A stretch of DNA of 62,976 nt from contig CAZLPZ010000004.1 in NCBI GenBank assembly GCA_964561535.1, positions 1 to 62,976 of the forward strand, given 5' to 3'. Both the position numbers and the translations under genes were made by a program. Below are positions 51,357 to 58,604 of this stretch, one piece after another. Within the stretch, counting starts at the first letter, position 1. The number at the start of each line of letters is the position of its first letter. This DNA is from CAZLPZ01 sp964561535 (GTDB lineage Bacteria; Pseudomonadota; Alphaproteobacteria; Micavibrionales; Micavibrionaceae). Below the pieces are notes generated by a model. That model was not told the DNA's origin. It made no database searches and saw only the letters and a list, made by a program, of their open reading frames with translations.

Positions 51357-52091
51357 ATGGTTTTTTCACAAAGTTTTTATCTTTTTTTTGCCATTTTTAT
51401 GATGACTTTATCGGTTGTTTCCAGCGCACAAGTCCGCGCCGACAGTTTGTTGAATGACATTATGCCCTCTGTTTTTGGAGAGCGTGATCGAGGATCCAAA
51501 CCTGAAGAAACCCTGATTGCGCCGTTTGCTCAAGATGATCAGGGATCGCGAATGGTTAAGCCTGATGAGGCTGCTGATTTAAAACATCCAGAAAATTTGA
51601 TGTCAGTCACGCTACCAAATCATGAGTCTCTTTATATGACGACATGGGCTGATGATATTGTTGCACGTGTGATGTCTTATAATTTGGAAGGCATAACTCA
51701 AAATAGAACTCAAGATTTAACAGCTCGAGAAAAATTGTTAAAAGAATTTTTTTTGCCATCTGGCATATTGAATGTGAATGCGGTATTTCAAGATCCTTAT
51801 TTCCAAGAGCGACTGGTTCAAAAATCAATGCGAATACAAGCCTTTGTTGAAACCCCCGCAACAATTCAAAATGAGGGCGTTTTTGGAGGTGTATACCGAT
51901 GGCTCATTGATGTACCGGTAACAATTACTTTTTTCCCACAAGGGGATGTTCAATATAAAGGAGCTCAGGCCAAGGCTTCTTTATACGAAACAAAAAAAAT
52001 AACGATACGTCTTCAAATTGGTCGTGTAGCCAGCGGATATCCAGATGGAATTGCGATTGAGAGCTTTACTTTTGTAGGGGCTATGCCATAA
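51357..52091 (+). CDS. DotI/IcmL-like type IVB secretion protein, signal-peptide form
   Basis: The 244-residue product has an N-terminal signal (FYLFFAIFMMTLSVVSSA) and a C-terminal ~150-residue domain with ADDIVARVMSYNLEG, LLKEFFLPSGILNVN, MRIQAFVETPATIQNEGVFG, RWLIDVPVTITFF and the final strand ITIRLQIGRV then GIAIESFTF. This order of features matches DotI/IcmL (DotI in Legionella, TraM on IncI plasmids), the inner-membrane ring part of the type IVB machine. Here the N-terminus looks cleavable, unlike DotI. It is 5 kb before dotM. Homology is by eye, moderate confidence. Confidence 0.72.
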   Translation: MVFSQSFYLFFAIFMMTLSVVSSAQVRADSLLNDIMPSVFGERDRGSKPEETLIAPFAQDDQGSRMVKPDEAADLKHPENLMSVTLPNHESLYMTTWADDIVARVMSYNLEGITQNRTQDLTAREKLLKEFFLPSGILNVNAVFQDPYFQERLVQKSMRIQAFVETPATIQNEGVFGGVYRWLIDVPVTITFFPQGDVQYKGAQAKASLYETKKITIRLQIGRVASGYPDGIAIESFTFVGAMP

Positions 52092-52180
52092 ATATAGCGA
52101 ACAACATTTAAAAGCTATGATCCTCGATGAAATGAGGATTTAAATTCAATATATAAAAAATTCAAAAAGGAATATTTAAT

Positions 52181-52474
52181 ATGGCTCAAACGTTTAAGAA
52201 AAACGATGATGATGCTACGCCTCAAGAGGTAATTACCATTGATGGATCAACGGGTAAACGGCTTAAATCTTTTATCGAACGCATTGAACGATTAGAAGAA
52301 GAAAAAGCGGGTCTCGCGTCCGATATCAAGGACGTGTATGGCGAAGCCAAGGCCATCGGGTTTGACCCAAAAATTATGCGTAAAGTGATCCGGTTGCGCA
52401 AACTGGATGAGGCCAAACGGTCTGAAGAAGAAATGCTGATCGAAACATATAAAGCTGCAATCGGAATGGCATAG
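52181..52474 (+). CDS. gapR: Nucleoid-associated protein GapR (DUF2312)
   Basis: The 97-residue protein has the DUF2312 core RLKSFIERIERLEEEKAGLA, SDIKDVYGEAKAIGFDPKIM and RKVIRLRKLDEAKRSEEE. GapR is an alphaproteobacterial DNA-binding protein that tracks overtwisted DNA ahead of replication forks and stimulates topoisomerases. AAAAAGGAA lies 10 nt before the ATG. A perfect terminator follows at 52481. Confidence 0.95.
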   Translation: MAQTFKKNDDDATPQEVITIDGSTGKRLKSFIERIERLEEEKAGLASDIKDVYGEAKAIGFDPKIMRKVIRLRKLDEAKRSEEEMLIETYKAAIGMA

Positions 52475-52480
52475 ATACTT

Positions 52481-52506
52481 GATCCTCTTTTTTCAGAAAG
52501 AGGATC
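52481..52506. terminator. Bidirectional terminator between gapR and grxD
   Basis: GATCCTCTTT-TTTCAG-AAAGAGGATC is a perfect 10-bp stem, followed by ATTTTTATA. It lies in the 36-nt gap between convergent gapR and grxD and can serve both. Confidence 0.9.
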
Positions 52507-52510
52507 ATTT

Positions 52511-52837
52511 TTATATGACGCCTTTTTCGATGAGTAGTGCTTTCAGTTCTCCATTTTTATTCATTTCGCGGACAATATCACATCCCCCAACAAATTCGCC
52601 TTTGACGTATAGTTGAGGGATTGTCGGCCAATTCGAAAAAGCTTTAATTCCGCCGCGAATGTCTTCGTTATCTAAAACATTAATATCTTTAAACGGAACG
52701 TTTAGGGATTTAAGCACTTGAACCACAGCGGCTGAAAATCCACACATCGGCATGTCGGCCGTGCCTTTCATATACAGAACCACGTTATTTGCGGTAATAT
52801 CATTTTGGATCGTTTCGGCAATCGCGGTCGTGGTCAT
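52511..52837 (-). CDS. grxD: Monothiol glutaredoxin (Grx4 type)
   Basis: The 108-residue protein has the monothiol CGFS active site in KGTADMPMCGFSAAVVQVL and the glutathione-binding TIPQLYVKGEFVGGCDIVREM. Grx4-type proteins carry [2Fe-2S] clusters and act with BolA in iron-sulfur trafficking. A bolA homologue lies just upstream on the same strand, the usual pairing. Confidence 0.96.
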   Translation of the reverse strand: MTTTAIAETIQNDITANNVVLYMKGTADMPMCGFSAAVVQVLKSLNVPFKDINVLDNEDIRGGIKAFSNWPTIPQLYVKGEFVGGCDIVREMNKNGELKALLIEKGVI

Positions 52838-53047
52838 GTGGAGCCTCTTTTTGGATAAGTTGTTCTTCTATTTTATGCGGGCAAAGGTCTCGCTGGTCAA
52901 GGGGTAAGGGCGCAGACTTCAAATTGATTTCTATGTTAATCATGTAAAAGTAACATAAAAACGATGTTATATTATGTATAATTCAAAAATAAAAAGCATT
53001 TTCTGAAGAAGGTATATAATCATATCACAGCGGAAATATGAACAGAT

Positions 53048-53281
53048 TTAAGTGAGCAGGTGCGTTTCAATGGCGAGGGCATGCAGTTCTCCGCGCATGG
53101 CGTCGCCCAGGGCCGCATAAACCATTTGATGTTGGGCGACCCGAGATTTTCCGGAAAATTGTGGGGCAGTCACGATGACTTTGAAATGATCACCGTCTCC
53201 AGCCAGATCTTCAACAACCACGGTCGCGCCGGCAAGGCCAGAGATGAGGCGGGTATGAATATCGTGAGCGGTCATGGGCAT
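53048..53281 (-). CDS. BolA-family protein
   Basis: The 77-residue protein has the BolA class II fold: VVVEDLAGDGDHFKVIVTAP and the helix-turn-helix SRVAQHQMVYAALGD with the conserved histidine, then LHALAIETH. It forms [2Fe-2S] heterodimers with the CGFS glutaredoxin encoded downstream. ATG 53281 and ATG 53275 are both possible starts. The 210-nt gap to grxD has no visible gene and is AT-rich. Confidence 0.92.
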   Translation of the reverse strand: MPMTAHDIHTRLISGLAGATVVVEDLAGDGDHFKVIVTAPQFSGKSRVAQHQMVYAALGDAMRGELHALAIETHLLT

Positions 53282-53324
53282 AGGGGTGTTATCTCGTGAA
53301 GATGGACGTAAGTCAAGGGATAAG

Positions 53325-53354
53325 GTGCCACCCCGGCTTTCGCCGGGGTGGCAC
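53325..53354. repeat. Palindromic repeat, single-arm copy
   Basis: GTGCCACCCCGGC-TTTC-GCCGGGGTGGCAC is a perfect hairpin equal to one arm of the element at 10188 and 1069, without the AT-rich centre and second arm. It lies between bolA and the divergent ettA. Confidence 0.88.
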
Positions 53355-53450
53355 TGTTCTCTTTTTAGGAGTGTAACAACGATTTTTCTTGCAAATACTC
53401 TCGAATTTTGGTGTTTAGACGCAGAACATTTTTATAAGGATTTCAAAATT

Positions 53451-55130
53451 ATGGCCAGCTATCAATATACCTATGTCATGCAGAATTTAGTCAAAACTTG
53501 GCCCGGGGCGCCTAAGCCAATTTTAAACGGGATTACCCTGTCGTTTTTCCCCGGTGCCAAAATTGGCGTCTTGGGGCCGAACGGTGCGGGAAAATCAACG
53601 TTGCTGAAAATCATGGCCGGCGTTGATACGGAATTTGGCGGCGAAGCGTTTGTGGCCGACGGAGTCAAGGTGGGATATTTGGCCCAAGAACCAAAATTAG
53701 ATTCATCATTGACCGTGCATGAAAATATTTTATTAGGCCTCGCGCCGCTTAAAAAACTTGTCGATGATTATAACGATATTTCAATGAAATTTGGCGATAT
53801 TACCGATGATGATGAAATGAATCGCCTCATTGAACAGCAGGCGGCATTACAAGAAAAAATTGATGCAGCGGACGCGTGGGATTTGGACCGTACGATCACC
53901 GTTGCGATGCAAGCGTTGGGATGCCCCCCGGGAGACAGCGCAATTGACCCCTTATCGGGCGGCGAAAAACGTCGCGTTGCGTTGACAAAATTATTGCTTG
54001 AGAAACCAGATTTCTTGTTGTTGGATGAACCGACCAACCATTTAGATGCCGAAAGTGTTGCGTGGTTACAGCGGTTTTTGGGCGATTATCCAGGCACCGT
54101 TGTCATGATCACGCACGATCGCTATTTCTTGGATAATGTTACGGGCTGGATTCTTGAAATCGATCGCGGTCGTGGCATGCCGTACGAAGGAAATTATACA
54201 GCTTATTTAACGCAAAAGAAAAAACGTTTGGCTCTTGAATCGAAACAAGAAGAAGAACGTGAAAAAACATTGCAGCGCGAGCTGGATTGGATCAACGCAA
54301 CGCCCGAGGCTCGGCGCAAAAAATCAAAATCGCGGATTGCGGCATATGAAGAAATGATTGCGAGCGGCGAGAATGAAGTTGTGTCGCATGCGCAAATTGT
54401 CATTCCAACGCCCCCGCGTTTGGGCGACATGGTGATTGAAGCCAAGAATGTGTACAAATCATTCGGTGATAAGCAATTGTTAAAAGACGTCTCGTTTAAA
54501 ATTCCGGCGGGGGCCGTTGTGGGGATCATTGGGCCAAATGGCGCGGGAAAAACAACATTATTCCGTATGATTACGGGCCAAGAAACGCCGGATCAAGGGA
54601 CGTTCAAGGTTGGCGATACGGTAAAATTGGGCTATGTCGATCAATCGCGGGACAGTTTGGATATCAACAAAAACGTATGGGAAGAAATTTCGGACGGCCT
54701 GGATATTTTAAAACTGGGCAAAATTGAAAAAAACAGTCGTGCGTATGTATCGGCATTTAACTTCCGCGGCGGTGATCAACAGAAAAAAATCGGCATGTTG
54801 TCGGGCGGGGAACGTAACCGGGTTCATTTGGCCAAAATGCTAAAATCAGGCGCGAATGTTTTATTGCTTGATGAACCGACGAATGATTTGGACACTGAAA
54901 CATTGGGCGCATTGGAAGAAGCACTCGAATCGTTTCCGGGATGTGCTGTCATTATTTCGCACGACCGGATGTTCCTGGATCGTTTGGCCACGCACATTTT
55001 GGCATATGAGGGGGACGGAAATGTTTTTTGGTTCGAAGGAAATTATGAAGATTATGAAGTGGACCGCAAACGTCGCATGGGGTTAAGTGCGGACGATGAA
55101 ACGCGGTTTAAGTATCGGAAGATTGGATAA
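53451..55130 (+). CDS. ettA: ABC-F translation factor EttA
   Basis: The 559-residue protein has two ABC domains in tandem without membrane spans. Walker A motifs are GPNGAGKSTLLKIMAG and GPNGAGKTTLFRMITG; signatures LSGGEKRRVALTK and LSGGERNRVHLAKM; Walker B LLLDEPTNHLDAE and LLLDEPTNDLDTE. The arm and linker between them are charged (KQEEEREKTLQRELDWI). It starts MASYQYTYVMQNLVKTWPGA, typical of EttA, which gates ribosomes by energy state. ATG 53451 after AAGGA; an open frame further upstream crosses the repeat and bolA and is not coding. Confidence 0.96.
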   Translation: MASYQYTYVMQNLVKTWPGAPKPILNGITLSFFPGAKIGVLGPNGAGKSTLLKIMAGVDTEFGGEAFVADGVKVGYLAQEPKLDSSLTVHENILLGLAPLKKLVDDYNDISMKFGDITDDDEMNRLIEQQAALQEKIDAADAWDLDRTITVAMQALGCPPGDSAIDPLSGGEKRRVALTKLLLEKPDFLLLDEPTNHLDAESVAWLQRFLGDYPGTVVMITHDRYFLDNVTGWILEIDRGRGMPYEGNYTAYLTQKKKRLALESKQEEEREKTLQRELDWINATPEARRKKSKSRIAAYEEMIASGENEVVSHAQIVIPTPPRLGDMVIEAKNVYKSFGDKQLLKDVSFKIPAGAVVGIIGPNGAGKTTLFRMITGQETPDQGTFKVGDTVKLGYVDQSRDSLDINKNVWEEISDGLDILKLGKIEKNSRAYVSAFNFRGGDQQKKIGMLSGGERNRVHLAKMLKSGANVLLLDEPTNDLDTETLGALEEALESFPGCAVIISHDRMFLDRLATHILAYEGDGNVFWFEGNYEDYEVDRKRRMGLSADDETRFKYRKIG

Positions 55131-55170
55131 AATGCTAGCCTAGCGCAGGCCGAGAGGGCAGGGTCAAAAC

Positions 55171-55881
55171 TCAGGAATATTTTTTCCAAATAGCCCCATC
55201 TCCTAATTTATCAATCATCTGGGCATGAGCGGTGGCTTCAGTTTCAAGAAGGGGAAAAGATCGTGCGGGTCGTATCGGTCGATCGGCGATAATCGGTGAT
55301 TGGATTGAGGCGTCGTTGATTAAATCGGCAGATGAATGAGTAGGGGCGTTTTCTATTAATGACAACCCCTGTTGCCGCCCGCCCTTCATTTCCAAATACA
55401 CATCGGCCAGCAATTCAGAATCAAGAAGCGCGCCGTGATACGTCCGGTTTGATAAATCAATTTTATACCGGCGGCACAGGGCATCCAGGTTGGCGGGCTG
55501 GCCTGGAAACATTTTCCGCGCCATGATGACGGTGTCGACAATAGGATTGGCGAGCGCTTTGTATCCCAGTTTTTTCAGTTCCGCATTTAAAAATTTTAAA
55601 TCAAACGGCGCGTTGTGGATGACCAGCGGGGTGTTCCCAATAAATTCCAAAAAAGGCTCGATCATTAAATCGATCGTTGGTTTATCGGCCAAAAAGGCGG
55701 TGGTGATGCCGTGTACAGCCGTGGCATCAGGGGGTACATCGCGGTCAGGGTTGAGATAGGCATGAAAGGTTCGGCCCGTTTGAATATAATTATGAATCTC
55801 GAGGCATCCAATCTCGATAATACGGTGGCCTTCATCCGGTTCAAACCCGGTGGTTTCGGTATCTAAAATAATTTCATACAT
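55171..55881 (-). CDS. dnaQ: DNA polymerase III epsilon subunit (3'-5' exonuclease)
   Basis: The 236-residue proofreading exonuclease has the Exo motifs LDTETTGFEPDEGHRIIEIG (I), LVIHNAPFDLKFLNAEL (II) and YHGALLDSELLADVYLEM (III), with DEDDh residues. The C-terminal 50 residues are the alpha-binding tail. Its ATG overlaps the coaE stop by 8 nt, so coaE-dnaQ form an operon. Confidence 0.96.
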   Translation of the reverse strand: MYEIILDTETTGFEPDEGHRIIEIGCLEIHNYIQTGRTFHAYLNPDRDVPPDATAVHGITTAFLADKPTIDLMIEPFLEFIGNTPLVIHNAPFDLKFLNAELKKLGYKALANPIVDTVIMARKMFPGQPANLDALCRRYKIDLSNRTYHGALLDSELLADVYLEMKGGRQQGLSLIENAPTHSSADLINDASIQSPIIADRPIRPARSFPLLETEATAHAQMIDKLGDGAIWKKYS

Positions 55882-56491
55882 GGTCTTTATATACCTGCTT
55901 TAAAAGCTGTTGTAAATTTAAGGCAGTGTCTTTTAATGTTCCGCTTGTATCCAGAATATAATCTGCGCGGCGGCATCGTTTAACGTTTGGCATTTGTGCA
56001 GATTTAATGGATTTAAAACGCTCAACGGTCATGTTGGGCCGAGATAAAATACGGGCGCGTTGTAGGGCAGCAGGGGTAGAGACAACCATGACTGCCGTAC
56101 ATAATTTATCGGCCTGCGTTTCAAATAATAAGGGAATATCAAGAATGATCAAGTGGGTGCCGCGGCGTTGATGCCGCGTGATAAAGCGAATTTCAGCGGC
56201 ACGAACCAAAGGGTGCAGAATAAATTCTAATTTATGGCGGGCGGTGGGGTTTTTAAAAATAATTTCCGCTAATTTGCGCCGATTTATTTTTTGAGAGATA
56301 CGGTCGTAGCATGTTGGAAAGGCAATCTGAACAGCAGAAACACCCGCTCCATTTTTATTGAGTAATCGGTGGATATATCTGTCCGCATCGAAAACTGGAA
56401 TCTGGATAGCGCGGCACAGGTTAGCAATGGTTGATTTTCCCATGCCGATCCCACCGGTTAACCCGAGAATGATGGTTTTTTTAAATTTCAT
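55874..56491 (-). CDS. coaE: Dephospho-CoA kinase
   Basis: The 205-residue kinase phosphorylates dephospho-CoA in the last step of CoA synthesis. It has the P-loop LGLTGGIGMGKSTIANL, VFDADRYIHRLL (substrate Asp), the central LEFILHPLVRAAEIRF and LIILDIPLLFE. ATG codons at 56491, 56497 and 56509 are all in frame; no clear ribosome site separates them. A longer open frame exists upstream, but it crosses a terminator hairpin and the RNA candidate and is not coding. It is the first gene of coaE-dnaQ. Confidence 0.93.
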   Translation of the reverse strand: MKFKKTIILGLTGGIGMGKSTIANLCRAIQIPVFDADRYIHRLLNKNGAGVSAVQIAFPTCYDRISQKINRRKLAEIIFKNPTARHKLEFILHPLVRAAEIRFITRHQRRGTHLIILDIPLLFETQADKLCTAVMVVSTPAALQRARILSRPNMTVERFKSIKSAQMPNVKRCRRADYILDTSGTLKDTALNLQQLLKQVYKDHV

Positions 56492-56513
56492 GTTCATCGT
56501 GTCGATCATACAA

Positions 56514-56712
56514 TAAAAAACAGGCTTCCGGAATTCTCCAGAAGCCTGTTTCGCATTTGGTCTTTCTTGGGGGAGAAGAAGAGACCAAAGCCAAACGATG
56601 CGACAGTCGCCTGTCGGGAATCGCTTGGGATGTGTGTATGCCAATTCTTTCAGCGTACGCGTTGATGGCGTCACACCTCTTCTATAAGGGCCGTCTGTCA
56701 GATTTTGGATAC
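56514..56712 (-). ncRNA. Unidentified structured small RNA candidate
   Basis: Read on the minus strand this ~200-nt region folds as four stem-loops in a row. From the 5' side: (0) 56632-56676, arms GTGTG...CACAC and GCCA/TGGC; (1) 56591-56628, arms CCAAGCGAT/ATCGTTTGG with an inner GACAG/CTGTC; (2) 56556-56589, arms TTTGGTCT/AGACCAAA; (3) the terminator at 56521-56548 followed by TTTTTT. A TTGCAT-17-TAAGGT promoter lies upstream. It fits neither SRP RNA, tmRNA nor RNase P. 6S RNA is less likely, since 6S is one long hairpin. Its end lies about 20 nt from coaE. Confidence 0.65.
56521..56548 (-). terminator. Rho-independent terminator of the RNA candidate
   Basis: On the minus strand, CAGGCTTC ... 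GAAGCCTG with an interior pairing GGAGAATTCC is followed by TTTTTTATTG. The form is ideal. It lies upstream of coaE and is not downstream of any minus-strand protein gene in this window. Confidence 0.88.
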
Positions 56713-56719
56713 TGGGGGG

Positions 56720-56748
56720 ACCTTAAATAAAAAATGCACTTTATGCAA
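56720..56748 (-). promoter_or_regulatory. Promoter of the RNA candidate
   Basis: On the minus strand TTGCAT (56743-56748) and TAAGGT (56720-56725) are 17 nt apart, placing a start near 56712. The -35 element matches 4 of 6 and the -10 element 3 of 6. Confidence 0.45.
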
Positions 56749-56898
56749 GTATTTAATTCAATTCTGAAAATAAAGAATATAAACCTATTTTTAAATCGTG
56801 TTGGACCCAGGGATCAAATCTGATACCATAAGGGCCAACAATGTTTGGCATCCGCTAAACAGGATTTTGCACGACTGAATGTTAGAACGATCGAAATT

Positions 56899-58110
56899 AT
56901 GGCCGAGAAAAAAGATACAGGAACAACGTTGGCATTAGGATGGGGGTTGATGCTTCTCTTCTTATCCAGCATGGCTTTTTTGATCTGGATTTATAATAAA
57001 TATGAAATTATGAATGCCGTGCGATGGGTGCGATGGGCTGAATTACAACCCTTACGTCTTTTTATATCACCAGATAAGATTATGTTTACTGATCGATCGG
57101 GGATTCCGGTTACATTTAAAAATTTTGTGGATCTTGTAAGATCCACACCGACACTTGAACTGACCCCGCCCATGATTGTGATGATTTCGGCGATTACGAT
57201 GGTGTATTACAAATATTTTTTGACGATTATTTTTGGGTTGCTGGCATTTTGGGTTATGTTTTATGGTCCGTCGACCTATTTTCGAAAAAAATATAGTTTG
57301 GGAACATTGATCAAATCTCAATCTAAAACATTTCCTTATATTACCCCTTTGATTGAATTTAATCCATCAGAACAGCCCTTTCGGGCCCCTGGTTCAAAAG
57401 TCCCCGCCGAGTTGCCGCCGTTTTCAGAAGCCCTTGGTCCTGAAGAATGGATTGCTTTTCAGATGATTCCGACATTTACGGATCGTCAAATTGATCAAGG
57501 GGCAGTCGGCGCAGCTTTTTCTCGCCAATTGGGTCGGCCGTGGAAGGGATGGAAGGCTTTGCCGGGATATAAACAAGTTTTATTGGCATCTTTTGCCTTA
57601 AAATCGGCGCGCAAACGTAAGGAATCGGATGAAATGGTTGGAAAACTGGCTCAATGTTGGGTCAATGGGAAATTACGTCTTCAGGCGGGCTTATTGCGTG
57701 AGGCACGTGGTGTCTTACGAAACGAAAAAATTTCTGGGAAAATTCTGGCAAAATGCCAACAACATGCGTTTGAGACGACCGCGATGCTTCGGGGGCTTGC
57801 CACGGCGCGTGAAGAGGGCGGGGTACTTGCTCCCGCAACTTTTATCTGGTTGCGTGCGTATGACCGTGAATTATGGTATCCCTTAAATAATTTGGGCCGT
57901 AATGCCTATCATATGGAGGCGATTGGGGCGATGGCCCATTTCAAGGCCGAAAAATTAGCGCAGCGTCCGATTGTGCGACCGCGTGTTGAAGGGGCCGTTG
58001 AAACATTGTCCGATTATATGAAAAGTTTGCGAGCACGCCCCATCCCTGAGGTTGATTATACAGGAAGCAAACGTCGTCCCCTGAAAAAAATTCAAGGAGC
58101 GGTAGGATGA
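56899..58110 (+). CDS. dotM: Type IVB secretion coupling-complex protein DotM/IcmP
   Basis: The product of about 403 residues has N-terminal spans (ALGWGLMLLFLSSMAFLIW and MIVMISAITMVYYKYF), the cytosolic region FPYITPLIEFNPSEQPFRAP, and the C-terminal LRGLATAREEGGVLAPATFI and WLRAYDRELWYPLNNLGR, characteristic of DotM/IcmP. In Legionella DotM works with DotL to select effectors. The start is ATG 56899; TTG 56845 is a longer alternative. It overlaps the next gene by ATGA and heads the module dotM-X-dotL-pilin-like. Confidence 0.88.
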   Translation: MAEKKDTGTTLALGWGLMLLFLSSMAFLIWIYNKYEIMNAVRWVRWAELQPLRLFISPDKIMFTDRSGIPVTFKNFVDLVRSTPTLELTPPMIVMISAITMVYYKYFLTIIFGLLAFWVMFYGPSTYFRKKYSLGTLIKSQSKTFPYITPLIEFNPSEQPFRAPGSKVPAELPPFSEALGPEEWIAFQMIPTFTDRQIDQGAVGAAFSRQLGRPWKGWKALPGYKQVLLASFALKSARKRKESDEMVGKLAQCWVNGKLRLQAGLLREARGVLRNEKISGKILAKCQQHAFETTAMLRGLATAREEGGVLAPATFIWLRAYDRELWYPLNNLGRNAYHMEAIGAMAHFKAEKLAQRPIVRPRVEGAVETLSDYMKSLRARPIPEVDYTGSKRRPLKKIQGAVG

Positions 58111-58604
58111 ATATTGTTCAAAATCAAGATGTTTCTATACGCGATGATCTTTTGGTGATTACACTTCATGATTCGGTTAATCCTGTAATTTGGCAGATGG
58201 ATCGGGATCGATTTCGCACGGCCGCCTTTGATGTGTTGCAACGACAATCAGCATTTTTTATACGATTTAAACCTCGAGAAGGAGCACCGACGGATATTGC
58301 CGAATATACAGATCGGGCACGCGCGCTGGTCGTTTTAAAATCTATTCAACACGTTCTTATGGACGGACCGAATACAGGAGCTCAAAAATATTTTGAAATA
58401 ATAGGGACAAAACCGCGAACACAACAAATAATTTTGGCGGGTGCATGTGTGATTTTGTTTGTCGTTTTATCCGTTATTTTATTTACGCTTATTCCGCCGC
58501 CGACAAATCAAGAATCAATACATGGGATGGATATCGCGCCGAGTGTTGAACCAGGGATCCCTCAATCGGCAGATGATGTGTTTAAAAGTCAGGAGTCCCG
58601 CTAA
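58107..58604 (+). CDS. Unknown protein between dotM and dotL
   Basis: The 165-residue product has a soluble N-terminal domain (about 1-110; VIWQMDRDRFRTAAFDVLQR, RARALVVLKSIQHVLM), one membrane span (IILAGACVILFVVLSVIL) and a short Pro/Glu-rich tail. I do not recognise it. It does not look like DotN, IcmS or IcmW. ATGA overlap with dotM and direct junction with dotL (TAA-ATG at 58602-58607) mean co-translation, so a part in the coupling complex is likely, by context only. Confidence 0.75.
   Translation: MNIVQNQDVSIRDDLLVITLHDSVNPVIWQMDRDRFRTAAFDVLQRQSAFFIRFKPREGAPTDIAEYTDRARALVVLKSIQHVLMDGPNTGAQKYFEIIGTKPRTQQIILAGACVILFVVLSVILFTLIPPPTNQESIHGMDIAPSVEPGIPQSADDVFKSQESR

Noticed and set aside
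53274..53450. 59-residue N-terminal extension of ettA
   Set aside because: It overlaps the start of bolA and the palindromic repeat. EttA homologues begin at MASYQYTYVM, and AAGGA precedes that ATG.
56492..56674. N-terminal extension of coaE by about 60 residues
   Set aside because: The frame is open, but it crosses a perfect T-tailed terminator and several stem-loops, and the CoaE family starts at the P-loop region.
56514..56712. 6S RNA identity for the small RNA candidate
   Set aside because: The length is similar, but the pattern is a series of separate hairpins rather than one long stem with a central bubble, and the gene context differs.
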